A stretch of DNA of 64,000 bases from Butyrivibrio fibrisolvens 16/4 (GCA_000209815.1 FP929036.1:2062511-2126510); one strand, 5' to 3'; counted from the first letter of the stretch, positions 20,514 to 30,700 are shown. Made by a program: numbers and translations. Notes: generated from the letters alone by a model not told the origin.

Positions 20514-21911
20514 TTACTATTCCTTCTTATTTCAAAATCCTTGATGATTAAATCATTACTTTCAACATAACCGTCTTTTGTTATTATCGTATATCCGTTA
20601 TCCATTGAATACGCAACCGCTGATAAACTAACTAGCATATCATCCTTTGATATGAGCGGTAATTCAGCTGCGCTAACAACTACTTTGTTCTCCATTTGTT
20701 CATCTAAGAAATTCTTCATGCGCTCTTTGGAATATGGATTAAATGCGCTTTTTCTTTGTGCTTCCATAGCCTTTAATTTATCTTCATCAGTAAGAACTTC
20801 ATACTGTTGTTTAATATTCTTCTTAATGGCCTTTTGCTTAGCAGGGTAGCGAATTGAATTCAAATCAATAAATTCATTTTTCTGAAGAGAAAATAAATCC
20901 ATATAATCCTCGGGCATATCATCTTTTAGACCTAATTCATCCATCTCTTCAACAATATATTTAATAGTCTGTTCAACACTGCCTCTGATATCTGCACCTT
21001 TATTCCTTAAAAATCGTCCTCGCCCGACAGCAATTTGCAGATAAATATTAATCTTATGCTTAATATCTGCCATAATTGCATCATACTCATTTTCAAGGAA
21101 ATGTTTGGTCTTTTGAATCATATCTAAGACCTTATCTTGGGCCTCTTCTTTTGAAATATTGTTTTCAACCGAACAACCTTCCAGTATTTTTTCAAACAAT
21201 TCCTGATTATTCTCAAACTCTTTGATACTATTAATAATCGAGCTTCTGTAAATATGAATGTTTTGCCTTTTTGTTAATCTAGAATACTCCTTTATAAAAT
21301 CTCCATCGCAATAAGAAATAATATTCTCCGTAAGGCTTTCGAAAGAATTTTCATTCATCATTTCTTCAATTATTTTTCTAATAAATGTAGCTAGTTTCTT
21401 CAGAGCTTTTGATAAATTTCTACTATTCTTATAAACGCTTAATAGACAAAGCGCATATGGATTTTCCTCCCATTGTTCATGACTTCTAAGAATGTTATAA
21501 ATATTAAAAATATAACTGGAGAATTCTTCTTTTTCAGGAACCTTCAGTCTTTCCAAAAATTCGGCAAGCATGATTCCTTGTTCAGTCATAATTATCTGTT
21601 TTTCAAAAGTCGCCTCATCATTGTCTTCTTCAAGCCAACCCACATCAGCATCTGCAAATTTTCTTATAATAGCCGATGCCATTTCAGAATAATTTTTCTC
21701 AATTTCGCCATCATCAAGTATTAAATCTGAATGAATTTCATTTAGATAGAATGCAACTGCATCTCTGATTTGGTTACGCGATAATCTATATGATATTTCA
21801 TTTTCATATTCACCATAAATAATTAACAAACATTCTGCGTATATTCTATTGTTACTTCCGCTTCCCAGATAATTAAAAATTATTCGGAACCACATCAAAT
21901 AGCTTTACCAT
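20510..21911 (-). CDS. jetA: Wadjet protein JetA, kleisin-like subunit (frame broken near N-terminus)
   Basis: JetA is the MukF/kleisin-like subunit. The sequence resembles the JetA family formerly named DUF5716 (IYAECLLIIYGEYENEISY near the N-terminus; FNPYSKERMKNFLDEQM near the C-terminus). This would place it in a type other than the DUF3375-bearing type I; the exact type needs a profile search. The true start is ATG 21911 with AAGGA upstream, reading MVKLFDVVPNNF. The frame then breaks in the T5 run (21875-21879) and needs four or seven T, giving 466-467 aa. It is the first gene of jetABCD and follows a terminator. Confidence 0.9.
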
Positions 21912-21982
21912 TTAATATATCCTTCTCTTTATTTCCATCTCACTTAAATACAATCCACAAAATACAAAGCGGATTGCATATA

Positions 21983-22023
21983 AAAACCTCGTAGCTTCAT
22001 TTTAAATGAGACTACGAGGTTTT
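21983..22023. terminator. Strong hairpin terminator between the esterase gene and jetA
   Basis: Stem AAAACCTCGTAG/CTACGAGGTTTT (12 bp) plus an inner TCATTT/AAATGA stem, with T-rich flanks on both sides. It ends the esterase transcript and isolates the jet operon. Confidence 0.85.
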
Positions 22024-22097
22024 ACAATAACTCCTCAAGCTATATAGTTTCAAGTAATCTATAGACTGAGCTAAATTAATATTATATTAATCAGTTT

Positions 22098-22838
22098 TTA
22101 GTCTAGCTCTCTAACAAAATCCTGAACAGCCTTTACCACTAAATCCAAATGGCTACCATAACAATGGTCATCGCCTTTTATTAACTCTAATTTACAATTA
22201 GAGAACTTTTTTGCTGCTTCAATACTGCCCTGCACTGGCACAGCCTCGTCTGCATCTCCGTGTACGATTAAAACTGGTCCTTTAAATTTCTTTATAGCTG
22301 CATCTAAATCAATTGACTGAGCTACTCTAATATAGTTTCCGCTAAGGGTTCTGTCATCCCATGAAATCAGCTGATCTGGGATGTTCTCTGGATCAAATGG
22401 CTGTCCTAATAATTCACCCTCTTTTGCACCCTTGATTATAACGTAAGCAGGTGAAAGTGGGATAAGAGCTTTCACTGTATCTCTTAACATGGCAGCTGCA
22501 AGTGTTACAGCAAGTCCTCCCTGTGAGTGTCCGCAGATGTACATATCAGTAACAAAATCTAATTTCTTAGCATAATCTACTACAGCCAAAATATTATTGA
22601 GCCACTTGTAAAGATTGTGCTCCCTGAATTCTCCATCACTATTTCCATGGCCATATAAATCCACTCTAAGTGTAGCAACACCGATTTCATTTAATCCCTT
22701 TGCCACTGCAACAATATGGTCTTCCTCAATGTGACCTGTAAATCCGTGAAACACAAGGCAAAGTGGACATTTCTTTACATTCCCTGCAGGCATATCAAGC
22801 TTTGCATTTAGTTTGATTCCATCATCATTAATATACAT
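22098..22838 (-). CDS. Feruloyl/cinnamoyl esterase, Est1E-like alpha/beta hydrolase
   Basis: A 246-aa cytoplasmic alpha/beta hydrolase. GHSQGG near residue 105 holds the nucleophile Ser, VHGDADEAVP the Asp, and DDHCYGSH the His; HGFTGH forms the oxyanion region. From memory the sequence aligns over its whole length with Est1E of Butyrivibrio proteoclasticus (shared phrases FTGH, ILAVVDYAKKLDFVTD, FDPENIPD), an enzyme that releases ferulate from plant hemicellulose. It fits a rumen fibre degrader and could supply phenylacrylates to the reductase cluster at 3-6 kb. It is a single gene closed by its own terminator. Confidence 0.9.
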   Translation of the reverse strand: MYINDDGIKLNAKLDMPAGNVKKCPLCLVFHGFTGHIEEDHIVAVAKGLNEIGVATLRVDLYGHGNSDGEFREHNLYKWLNNILAVVDYAKKLDFVTDMYICGHSQGGLAVTLAAAMLRDTVKALIPLSPAYVIIKGAKEGELLGQPFDPENIPDQLISWDDRTLSGNYIRVAQSIDLDAAIKKFKGPVLIVHGDADEAVPVQGSIEAAKKFSNCKLELIKGDDHCYGSHLDLVVKAVQDFVRELD

Positions 22839-22934
22839 TATTATTCTCCTCTTTTTAAGATGTTATTATAATATCACATCTTTTTCTATTGCATACGTAA
22901 TAAAATGTCCTGCTCTATTCCAATTTTTGTCAGA

Positions 22935-22963
22935 TTGTTTTTATATATCAAAACTTTTATAAT
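22935..22963 (+). promoter_or_regulatory. Sigma-A-type promoter of the aldo/keto reductase gene
   Basis: TTGTTT, 17-bp spacer, TATAAT, 30 bp before the ATG at 22994. Confidence 0.65.
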
Positions 22964-22993
22964 CTAGAAAAAGACTAGAAAAGGGGGATTTTA

Positions 22994-23848
22994 ATGGACT
23001 CACTTACAACGAGAATAAAGCTAAACAACGGTACCTCTATCCCAATGTTCGGGTACGGCACATACAAAATCAAAGATTCTAATGAAGCTTACGAATCTGT
23101 GAAGCTTGCTTTAAAGAATGGCTACCGTCACATTGACACAGCAGCCTTCTATGAAAATGAGAAATATGTAGCAAATGCTATCAAAGATTTTATGTCCGAA
23201 ACTGGCACAAAGCGTGAAGATATTTTTGTTACAAGCAAGGTCTGGAAGACCGAGCTTGGCTACGAGAAAACTCTAAAGGCATTTGAAAAAACCATGGATG
23301 AAATGCAAATGGATTATCTGGATTTGTATCTTGTTCACTGGCCTGCATCCTACGCTTTTGATGATGATTGGAAAAACACTAACCGTGAAACCTGGAAAGC
23401 TATGACCGAAATCTGCAAATCAGGCCGTGTAAAGGCAATTGGTGTTTCAAACTTCCTTACACATCACTTAGATACAATCATAGATATGGAAGTAAAACCA
23501 GCAGTAGACCAGATTGAAGTTAACCCTGGCTTCCTACAAAAGGAAACCGTAGATTATTGCCATGAAAAAGGCATCGTAGTTGAGGCTTGGAGTCCACTTG
23601 GTAGAGGAAAATCTCTGGCACATCCACTCTTAGAAGAATTAGCTGATAAATATGGTAAAACTGTAGCGCAAATCATTCTTAGATGGGAGGTTCAGCATAA
23701 TATTGTTCCTCTTCCAAAATCAGTTAACGAAAGCCGTATAATTGAAAATTCACAAGTATTTGATTTTGAATTATCAGATGATGACCTAAGCTCAATCGAT
23801 GAAATTCCACCATATGGAAACAGTGGCCATAGCCCAGATCAACCATAA
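22994..23848 (+). CDS. Aldo/keto reductase
   Basis: A 284-aa (beta/alpha)8 NAD(P)H-dependent reductase, one of only two convincing plus-strand protein genes here. The AKR signatures are present: GYRHIDTAAFYENE near 42-55 (Asp and Tyr of the tetrad), VTSKVW (Lys), YLVHWP (His), IGVSNF, and the C-terminal IPLPKS-like VPLPKSVNESRI that contacts the phosphate of NADPH. It should reduce a small aldehyde or ketone, such as a 2,5-diketogluconate or methylglyoxal type. AAGGGGG precedes the ATG. It is monocistronic, with a promoter and a bidirectional terminator visible. Confidence 0.94.
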   Translation: MDSLTTRIKLNNGTSIPMFGYGTYKIKDSNEAYESVKLALKNGYRHIDTAAFYENEKYVANAIKDFMSETGTKREDIFVTSKVWKTELGYEKTLKAFEKTMDEMQMDYLDLYLVHWPASYAFDDDWKNTNRETWKAMTEICKSGRVKAIGVSNFLTHHLDTIIDMEVKPAVDQIEVNPGFLQKETVDYCHEKGIVVEAWSPLGRGKSLAHPLLEELADKYGKTVAQIILRWEVQHNIVPLPKSVNESRIIENSQVFDFELSDDDLSSIDEIPPYGNSGHSPDQP

Positions 23849-23853
23849 AAAAT

Positions 23854-23899
23854 AATCCCAATACCGCTCTAGATAAAAATCTATGAGGGTATTGGGATT
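23854..23899. terminator. Bidirectional terminator
   Basis: AATCCCAATACC/GGTATTGGGATT stem with a second inner stem; poly-T follows on the plus strand, and A-rich sequence gives T on the minus strand. It serves both the aldo/keto reductase and the convergent monooxygenase gene. Confidence 0.88.
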
Positions 23900-23903
23900 T
23901 TTA

Positions 23904-24230
23904 TTACTTTCTAATAAATGACTGGTCATGGTCTGGAAGTTCATCTGATACGAATCTTTCCACAGTCATATGTAAATCATACTTTTCTCTAAGTTCTGCA
24001 ATCTTTGCCATCATTGGAGATGCGTGATGCACATCTATAGCTTCCTGACTTTCCCAGCTATCAATAAGAAGTACAGTCTCTGGGTCATCAAATGGTGTAT
24101 AATACTCATAACGAAGATTGCCTTCCTCTTCTCTAATCTTTTGAACAGTACCGCTACTAATCATTTCCTGAGCAAATTTCTTTGCTGCTCCATTTTCACC
24201 CTTGTATCTAAGGTTAACTACAATACTCAT
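23904..24230 (-). CDS. Antibiotic-biosynthesis-monooxygenase (ABM/YgiN-like) domain protein
   Basis: A 108-aa ferredoxin-like-fold protein. The pattern RYEYYTPFDDPETVLLIDSWESQEAIDVHHASPMM, cited here by its key words YEYY, DSWES and HHASP, is that of YgiN-type quinol monooxygenases and related small dimeric oxidoreductases. It lies 27 bp after the free-methionine-sulfoxide reductase and may share its redox-stress role. Substrate unknown. Confidence 0.85.
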   Translation of the reverse strand: MSIVVNLRYKGENGAAKKFAQEMISSGTVQKIREEEGNLRYEYYTPFDDPETVLLIDSWESQEAIDVHHASPMMAKIAELREKYDLHMTVERFVSDELPDHDQSFIRK

Positions 24231-24257
24231 TATTTATCCCTCTCAATCGTATATTTA

Positions 24258-24713
24258 TTATTCAAAACTAATAACTTCTTCTAAAGCTTTTACAAACTTC
24301 TCCAGCCCCAGCTTATCTTCCTCTGAAAATCTATTAAGATTTGGGCTGTCGATATCAAGTACACCTACAACCTCACCGTCCTTATGAATAGGCACTACTA
24401 TCTCAGAATTAGAAGCGCTATCGCAGGCAATATGTCCTGGAAACTCATGTACATTTGGAACTACAAGAGTCTCATCATTTTCTGCTGCAGTTCCACACAC
24501 GCCCTTGCCAAGCGCTATTCTGATACAAGCCACCTTACCCTGGAATGGTCCAAGTAAAAGTGAGCCTTTGTTCATTAAATAAAACCCCGCCCAGTTCAAA
24601 TCATACATAGCATCATAAAGAATCGCTGATGCATTTGAAAGCACTGGAATGTAGTATGGCTCGTCCTCTGCCAGGGATTTAATCTGTTCTGCTAGTAAAT
24701 TATAATCTGTCAT
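24258..24713 (-). CDS. msrC: GAF-domain free methionine-(R)-sulfoxide reductase
   Basis: A 151-aa single GAF domain. It reduces the R-form of free methionine sulfoxide. Three cysteines expected of the fRMsr family are visible: VACIRIALGKGVCGTA (two) and HIACDSASNSEIVVP (one). LNWAGFYL near residue 40 and GVLDIDSP are further family phrases. It is grouped with a small cysteine-containing gene upstream and an ABM gene downstream on the same strand, which looks like an oxidative-stress cluster in an anaerobe. Confidence 0.93.
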   Translation of the reverse strand: MTDYNLLAEQIKSLAEDEPYYIPVLSNASAILYDAMYDLNWAGFYLMNKGSLLLGPFQGKVACIRIALGKGVCGTAAENDETLVVPNVHEFPGHIACDSASNSEIVVPIHKDGEVVGVLDIDSPNLNRFSEEDKLGLEKFVKALEEVISFE

Positions 24714-24749
24714 AAATCATTCTCCTAAAACTATTATATTAATGAAAGC

Positions 24750-24980
24750 CTACATTACACAGCTTCTGCCATCTCGACCTTCCATATTGTCATCCTTTAC
24801 ATATCTGGCATTGAACTCCATATTAATCTCGCGAAGCTCCTTTTTGCCCTCAATGTAATCCTCGTACATTTCAGCAAGACCTGCCATGCATCCATCACAA
24901 TTAGCCTCAATATTACCAAGAGATTCCTTTACAATCTGCTCTCTTTCTTCTTTTGTTGTGTCTTTAATTAAATATGACAT
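24750..24980 (-). CDS. Small cysteine-containing protein of unknown function
   Basis: I do not recognise a family. The product has 76 aa, mostly helical and charged, with a CDGC pair near residues 28-31 and a further Cys two residues from the C-terminus (RSCVM). The CxxC pair could bind metal or act as a redox thiol. It is 36 bp upstream of msrC and probably co-transcribed with it. Coding quality is supported by a clean start (ATG after AGATTAGG-like purines) and balanced amino-acid use. Confidence 0.65.
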   Translation of the reverse strand: MSYLIKDTTKEEREQIVKESLGNIEANCDGCMAGLAEMYEDYIEGKKELREINMEFNARYVKDDNMEGRDGRSCVM

Positions 24981-25033
24981 ACCTAATCTCCATTACTTAA
25001 TCTAGATTTTGCACAATTATACATCATCTAACT

Positions 25034-25066
25034 AAAAAGAGCCAGAGGATATAATTCCTCTGACTC
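25034..25066 (-). terminator. Terminator of the merR-ybjQ pair
   Basis: GAGTCAGAGGA/TCCTCTGGCTC stem (one mismatch), then TTTTT on the minus strand, 7 bp after the YbjQ stop. Confidence 0.82.
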
Positions 25067-25073
25067 TAAATAA

Positions 25074-25385
25074 CTATATGAACTTTACGGCTGTTCCAAA
25101 GGCAAGCACCTCTGCTGCTCCCTGCATCACAGAAGATGATGCATATCTCACACCAACAATGGCATCAGCTCCAAGCTGCTCTGCCTCATCCACCATTCTC
25201 TTGGTGGCAATCTGTCGTGCCTCTACCAGCATATCTGTGTATCCTTTAATTTCTCCACCTACAAGTGTCTTCATGCCTGCCATGAAATCCTTACCAAAAT
25301 TCTTAGACTGTACGATGGTTCCTTTTACTACTCCAATTACCTCAAAATTCTGTCCTGGAATTGTTTCAATACTTACGAGCTTCAT
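25074..25385 (-). CDS. YbjQ/UPF0145 family protein
   Basis: A 103-aa protein of the YbjQ family (annotated as a heavy-metal-binding domain, function not firmly known). Signature phrases are IPGQNFEVIGVVKGTIVQSKN at the N-terminus (cited in part) and EAEQLGADAIVGVRYASS. It forms a homo-oligomeric shell in solved homologues. Its start overlaps the upstream MerR regulator by 20 bp, so the two are translationally coupled, and it is the probable effector of that regulator's stress response. Confidence 0.9.
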   Translation of the reverse strand: MKLVSIETIPGQNFEVIGVVKGTIVQSKNFGKDFMAGMKTLVGGEIKGYTDMLVEARQIATKRMVDEAEQLGADAIVGVRYASSSVMQGAAEVLAFGTAVKFI

Positions 25386-26010
25386 TAATCTCTCCTCCTT
25401 CTATTTCCTTTAATCTTTGTTTAAGTGCAACAATCGTTCCAACAATCATTGCAATAAATAGCAGTATTACAATTGCGATAAATCCCATAGGTGTTTCTGG
25501 GTCACTTGAAGCTGTCCAGCATATTACAATAATCATTGCTATGAAAAAAATAATGCTAACACCTGCTGCAATAATAGGACCCCTTTTTGACTTTTTTATA
25601 TCAGTCTTATTAACATCCATAAATCTAACGCCTCCCTTCTCCAGCTTTTTCATGTCCTCAAGATAAGAGTCAGCTTTTAGATCATCAAATTGAACATTTG
25701 CTTCTATGATTTCCTTGCACAGTTCCTTCATTACATCAATTTCCTGTTGTTTGTGGGTGAAATGAGAAATGTGCCTATCCAGACAATCTGCCATAGAGAC
25801 TTCCCCTATTTCAAGCTTTCGTATTTCTTCAATAGGAACATCCAGCCTTCTTAAAAGCTTTATTTTGTTTAGTAGCTCTACATCCTTCAAGGAGTATTCT
25901 CTATAACCATTGTCCTTGTTTCTCTCAGGATTGATTAGACCCTGCTCCTCATAAAAACGAATATTCTTTTTTGTAATTCCAACCAGCTCTTCTACTTGAT
26001 TGATTTTCAT
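25366..26010 (-). CDS. MerR-family regulator with C-terminal membrane segments
   Basis: A 214-aa regulator. The MerR winged helix-turn-helix covers residues 1-70 (IRFYEEQGLINPERN, YSLKDVELLNKIKLLRRL), followed by a dimerisation coil. Two hydrophobic segments near 147-168 and 177-197 make this a membrane-anchored MerR, an uncommon design that suggests sensing of envelope or membrane-soluble signals. No effector cysteine motif is evident. Its own promoter at 26103-26133 has the 19-bp spacer and palindrome typical of MerR operators, so it is autoregulated. Confidence 0.9.
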   Translation of the reverse strand: MKINQVEELVGITKKNIRFYEEQGLINPERNKDNGYREYSLKDVELLNKIKLLRRLDVPIEEIRKLEIGEVSMADCLDRHISHFTHKQQEIDVMKELCKEIIEANVQFDDLKADSYLEDMKKLEKGGVRFMDVNKTDIKKSKRGPIIAAGVSIIFFIAMIIVICWTASSDPETPMGFIAIVILLFIAMIVGTIVALKQRLKEIEGGEINEARKY

Positions 26011-26102
26011 TGATGACTCCCTTTCAGTCTTGATAGCACTTTCTTATTCAATCTCTAGGAAATCAAATATTATTGCTAAGACTTGGCCTTGTCTTTATGG
26101 AA

Positions 26103-26133
26103 AATATAAACCTTCCACAAGGTGGAAGGTCAA
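26103..26133 (-). promoter_or_regulatory. MerR-type promoter with 19-bp spacer and operator
   Basis: On the minus strand TTGACC, a 19-bp spacer and TATATT. The perfect inverted repeat ACCTTCCAC-N3-GTGGAAGGT (26110-26130) fills the spacer. This is the geometry that MerR proteins untwist to activate. Confidence 0.88.
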
Positions 26134-26279
26134 CACCTTTTTTAAAATTTACAAATATTCCACAATTATTTTAGAGTATACCATAATCCATGTGGTAATA
26201 TGAACACATATAGTACCTTTATACAAACAAAAATGTTTGTTTCAAATCTTTAGTTTAAAGTAATCTATGAGGAAACAAT

Positions 26280-27665
26280 ATGTACACTAATTCAGATATC
26301 AAAAAAATAGTCGATTCACAAAGAGCTTTCTTTCTATCAGGAACAACCTTGGACATAAACTGGCGTCTTGAAAAATTAAAAAGACTAAAAATGGCTGTCA
26401 TATGTAATAGAGAAAAATTAGAGCAGGCACTTTTTGAAGATTTAGGCCGTGCTCCAATGGAAGCTTATTTTTGCGATATTGGAAGTCTTATATTAGAAAT
26501 AAATGAAACTATTAAGGGATTAAAAAAATGGGCGAAACCTGAAACCCATTTTAGTGGAATCCATTGTTTTCCAAGCATTATTACTAAGGTATACAAAGTT
26601 CCATACGGAGTTTCTTTAATTATAAGTCCATTTAATTTTCCTGTTATACTTTCTCTTGGTGTACTGACTGCCGCTATAGCTGGAGGAAATACCGCTATCA
26701 TTAAGGCAAGTTCAAAATCTCCTGCCTGCACAAAAGCTTTAAAAGAAATAATAAGTGAAACTTTTTCAGAGGAATACATCACTCTCATAGATGGAGGCCA
26801 TGATGTTGCTGATATGTGTCTAGCTCAGCGTTTTGACAAAATATTTTACACTGGCTCTCCTAGAGTTGGTGTCCATGTACTTCAGGAAGCTGCTAAAAAT
26901 CTTACTTCCACCGCTCTTGAGCTTGGTGGTGAAACTGGAAACTGGTGCATTATCAGAAAAGATGCCAATCTGAAGGATGCCGCCAGAAAGATTGCCTTTT
27001 TCAAAGCTCTTAACAGTGGACAAATCTGTATCAATATAAATCAGATCGCTGTGGCAAATGAGGTGGCTGAAGAGTTCATAGAAGAATTAAAGCAGGCATT
27101 CATAAATCAGCTTGGTGAAAATGCTACATTAAATGAAGAGTATCCACATCTTATTAATGAGGCTGCATATGATAAATGTGCAAAAAGCGCTGATAATTAC
27201 AAAGAAAAGATAGTATTTGGAGGTTTCGGGGATAGAGGAACTTTAAAATTCTCCCCTACTATTTTATATCCAATAGACATTAATGAAGAAATTGTTAGGC
27301 GGGAACTGTTTTGCCCTCTTCTTCCTATAGTACCTTTCACAGATTCCCAGATAGATGAACTGCTAGATACTATTTCAAAAAGAGAAAAAGGCCTGTCCCT
27401 CTACGTATTTACGAAGGACATAGCCTGGGCAAAAAATGTGATGCAAAAAATCCAATTTGGTGGTGGCTGTATAAACGAAGTATGCCTTCATATGATGGTA
27501 AAGGGCGTACCATTTAATGGCGTGGGACATTCTGGAATAGGTGCTTACCACGGTAAATGGGGCTTTATGGAATTTACCCATCCTCAGACCGTCCTGATTG
27601 GTTCCACCATATTTAATCTGTCTATGAGAGAGCATCCTTACTCTCATAGAAAAATAAGCTTGTAG
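26280..27665 (+). CDS. Aldehyde dehydrogenase (class-3 / coniferyl-aldehyde type)
   Basis: A 461-aa NAD(P)-dependent aldehyde dehydrogenase. Motifs: SPFNFPVILSLGVL near 117-130, IIKASSKSP for the cofactor, FYTGSPRVG, LELGGETGNW (the usual GGKSP region is altered) with the general-base Glu, and the catalytic Cys in SGQICIN near residue 247. The length and FYTGS phrase fit the class-3/coniferyl-aldehyde branch; GETGNW in place of GKSPVF is a departure from the commonest form. GAGGAAACAAT precedes ATG. It is monocistronic and divergent from the merR promoter. Confidence 0.92.
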   Translation: MYTNSDIKKIVDSQRAFFLSGTTLDINWRLEKLKRLKMAVICNREKLEQALFEDLGRAPMEAYFCDIGSLILEINETIKGLKKWAKPETHFSGIHCFPSIITKVYKVPYGVSLIISPFNFPVILSLGVLTAAIAGGNTAIIKASSKSPACTKALKEIISETFSEEYITLIDGGHDVADMCLAQRFDKIFYTGSPRVGVHVLQEAAKNLTSTALELGGETGNWCIIRKDANLKDAARKIAFFKALNSGQICININQIAVANEVAEEFIEELKQAFINQLGENATLNEEYPHLINEAAYDKCAKSADNYKEKIVFGGFGDRGTLKFSPTILYPIDINEEIVRRELFCPLLPIVPFTDSQIDELLDTISKREKGLSLYVFTKDIAWAKNVMQKIQFGGGCINEVCLHMMVKGVPFNGVGHSGIGAYHGKWGFMEFTHPQTVLIGSTIFNLSMREHPYSHRKISL

Positions 27666-27729
27666 AGTTTTTTGAAAGATAAAAAAAATATATATGCCAA
27701 ATTCCCATTATGACAATGCAAAAAATATC

Positions 27730-27751
27730 CCGCCAGCATATGCTAGCGGGA
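27730..27751. terminator. Bidirectional terminator between aldehyde dehydrogenase and carB
   Basis: CCCGC-CAGCA-TA-TGCT-AGCGGG hairpin flanked by T-rich sequence on the plus side and six A (T on minus) on the other; it serves both convergent genes. Confidence 0.88.
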
Positions 27752-27760
27752 TTTCTTCTT

Positions 27761-30700
27761 TTATATCTTTGCTACATCAACAAGTGTGTACTCTGTTGTA
27801 GCACTTTCAAGTGAAGTTGCAAGAGCCACTGCAGTATCCATTGCTGTGATACAATTGATACCTGTTTCTATAGCATTTCTTCTGATTAAGAATCCATCTC
27901 TTGTCTTATCACCGTGGCCCTGAGTTGGTGTGTCGATTACAAGATCAATCTTGTGACCAAGGATTAAGTCCATAACGTTTGGAGATTCCTGAGTAATCTT
28001 GTTAACCTGGCGACATTCAACTCCACCATTCTGTAAATACTTAGCTGTAGAACGTGTAGCATAGATTGTGTAACCAAGCTTCTCAAATCTCTTTGCCACC
28101 TCAAGCGCCTCTGGCTTATCGGCATCCTTTACAGTGATAATCATCTGCTTGTGTTTTGGAAGTACTACACCAGCGCCTAAGAATGCTTTGTAAAGAGCCT
28201 CCTCGAAGGTCTTTGCAATACCAAGACACTCACCAGTAGATTTCATTTCTGGTCCAAGTGAAATTTCAGCACCTCTTAGCTTTTCAAATGAGAACACTGG
28301 CATCTTGATTGCGATATAGTCTGCCTCAGGCTGAAGTCCTGGCTTATAGCCCATATCAGTAATCTTGTGACCAAGTATTGCCTTTGCTGCAAGGTCTACA
28401 ATTGGAATACCAGTTACCTTACTGATGTATGGAACTGTACGAGAGCTTCGAGGGTTTACCTCGATTACATACACCTCTCCATCCATTGCAATAAACTGGA
28501 TGTTAATCATACCAAGTACGTGAAGTGCCTTTGCAAGGCGTTCTGTATAATCTACAATCTTGTCCTTAATATCCTGGCTGATTGTGTGAGCAGGATATAC
28601 TGAGATACTATCACCTGAGTGGATACCAGTACGCTCAATATGCTCCATAATACCAGGGATTAAGATATTCTCTCCATCACAGATGGCATCAACCTCAATC
28701 TCCTTACCCTGTAAGTATTTATCTACAAGAATTGGATGATCCTGTGCAATCTGATTGATGATATCCATAAACTTTTCGATTTCATCATCGTTAAAGGCAA
28801 TCTGCATACCCTGACCGCCAAGTACGTATGAAGGACGAACCAAAACTGGGTAGCCAAGTCTGTTTGCAACTTCCTTTGCTTCCTCTGCTGTGAAAACTGT
28901 ACCGCCTGCTGCACGAGGAATCTGTGTCTTTTCAAGAATCTCATCAAAGAGCTCTCTATCCTCTGCTGCATCTACATCCTCTGCCTTTGTACCAAGGATT
29001 GGCACTCCAATTTTCATAAGATGCTCAGTAAGCTTGATAGCAGTCTGACCACCGAACTGTACGATGGCTCCATCAGGCTTTTCAAGATTTACGATTGATT
29101 CAACGTCCTCATTTGTAAGAGGCTCAAAGTAGAGCTTGTCTGCTATATCAAAGTCTGTTGAAACTGTCTCCGGATTGTTGTTTACAATGACTGTCTCCCA
29201 GCCTTCCTTAGCAAATGCCCAAGTAGCGTGAACTGAACAGTAATCGAACTCCACACCTTGTCCAATACGGATTGGACCAGAGCCAAGTACAAGTACTTTC
29301 TTTCTACCAGTAGTCTGAACTGCCTCATTTTCACTACCGTATACACTATAGTAGTAAGGAGTCATTGCATCAAACTCTGCTGCACAGGTATCTACCATCT
29401 TGTATGAAGCTACGATGCCGTTATCGTAACGCATCTTCCTAACTTCTTCCTCAGTCATCTTTCCATTCAAATGAGCGATGACATTATCTGGGAACTCGAT
29501 TCTCTTTGCTTCTTTAAGAAGTTCAACTGTAAGCTCTTCCTGCTGAAGTCTAAGCTCCATTTCTACAAGAATCTTAATCTTATCAATGAACCACATATCA
29601 ATCTTTGTGATATTGTGAATGGTTTCATATGAAGCTCCACGTCTAAGTGCCTCTGCAATACAGTATATTCTTCTATCGTCTACTACTGTAAGTGCTTCTT
29701 CCAGCTCCTCATCTGTCATATCGCAGAAATCGTAGCTTAAAAGTGAATCTACATGCTGCTCCAATGAGCGGATGGCCTTCATAAGAGCACCCTCGAAATT
29801 GTTGCAGATAGACATTACCTCGCCGGTAGCCTTCATCTGAGTTGTAAGAGCTCTTGTTGCGGTGATGAACTTATCAAATGGCAATCTAGGTATCTTTACA
29901 ACACAGTAATCAAGCATTGGTTCGAAGCTGGCGAAGGTCTTCTTTGTGATTGCATTTGGAATCTCATCAAGTGTGTAGCCAAGAGCAATCTTTGCAGCAA
30001 CCTTTGCGATTGGGTAACCAGTTGCCTTTGATGCAAGAGCAGATGAACGAGACACACGTGGGTTTACCTCGATAACACAGTACTCGAAGCTCTCAGGATG
30101 AAGAGCATATTGTACGTTACATCCACCAGTAATTCCAAGCTCGTCGATAATACGAAGTGCAGATGTACGAAGCATCTGATATTCCTTATCACCAAGTGTC
30201 TGTGAAGGAGCAACTACGATTGAATCACCTGTGTGCACACCAACTGGGTCGATGTTTTCCATATTACAAACTGTGATGCAGTTGCCATTGGCATCGCGCA
30301 TTACCTCGTACTCGATTTCCTTCCAGCCAGCGATACATCTTTCTACAAGGACCTCGTGTACACGAGAAAGGCGAAGACCGTTTGTAAGAATTTCTACAAG
30401 CTCTGTCTGGTTGTGAGCGATACCACCGCCTGAACCGCCAAGTGTGTAAGCTGGTCTTAAAACTACTGGGTATCCGATAGTATTAGTAAACTTGATTCCA
30501 TCTTCTACTGTATTTACAACGAGTGAAGCTGCAACAGGCTCACCAAGCTTTTCCATAGTGTCCTTGAATGCCTGTCTATCCTCAGCTCTAAAGATTGTCT
30601 CTGCTGTTGTACCGATGAGCTTAACTCCCTGCTCCTCTAAGAAGCCTGATTCTGCAAGCTCCATACCAAGGTTAAGTCCAGCCTGACCTCCAAGTGTTGG

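Noticed and set aside
15402-21911. Decayed (pseudogene) Wadjet locus
   Set aside because: Each jet gene needs only one base at a run of A/T per break, there are no in-frame stops or other decay, and the same error type hits the essential-type gene purL.
14188-21911. Mobile element carrying the defence island
   Set aside because: No integrase, transposase, terminal repeats or tRNA attachment site could be found at either edge.
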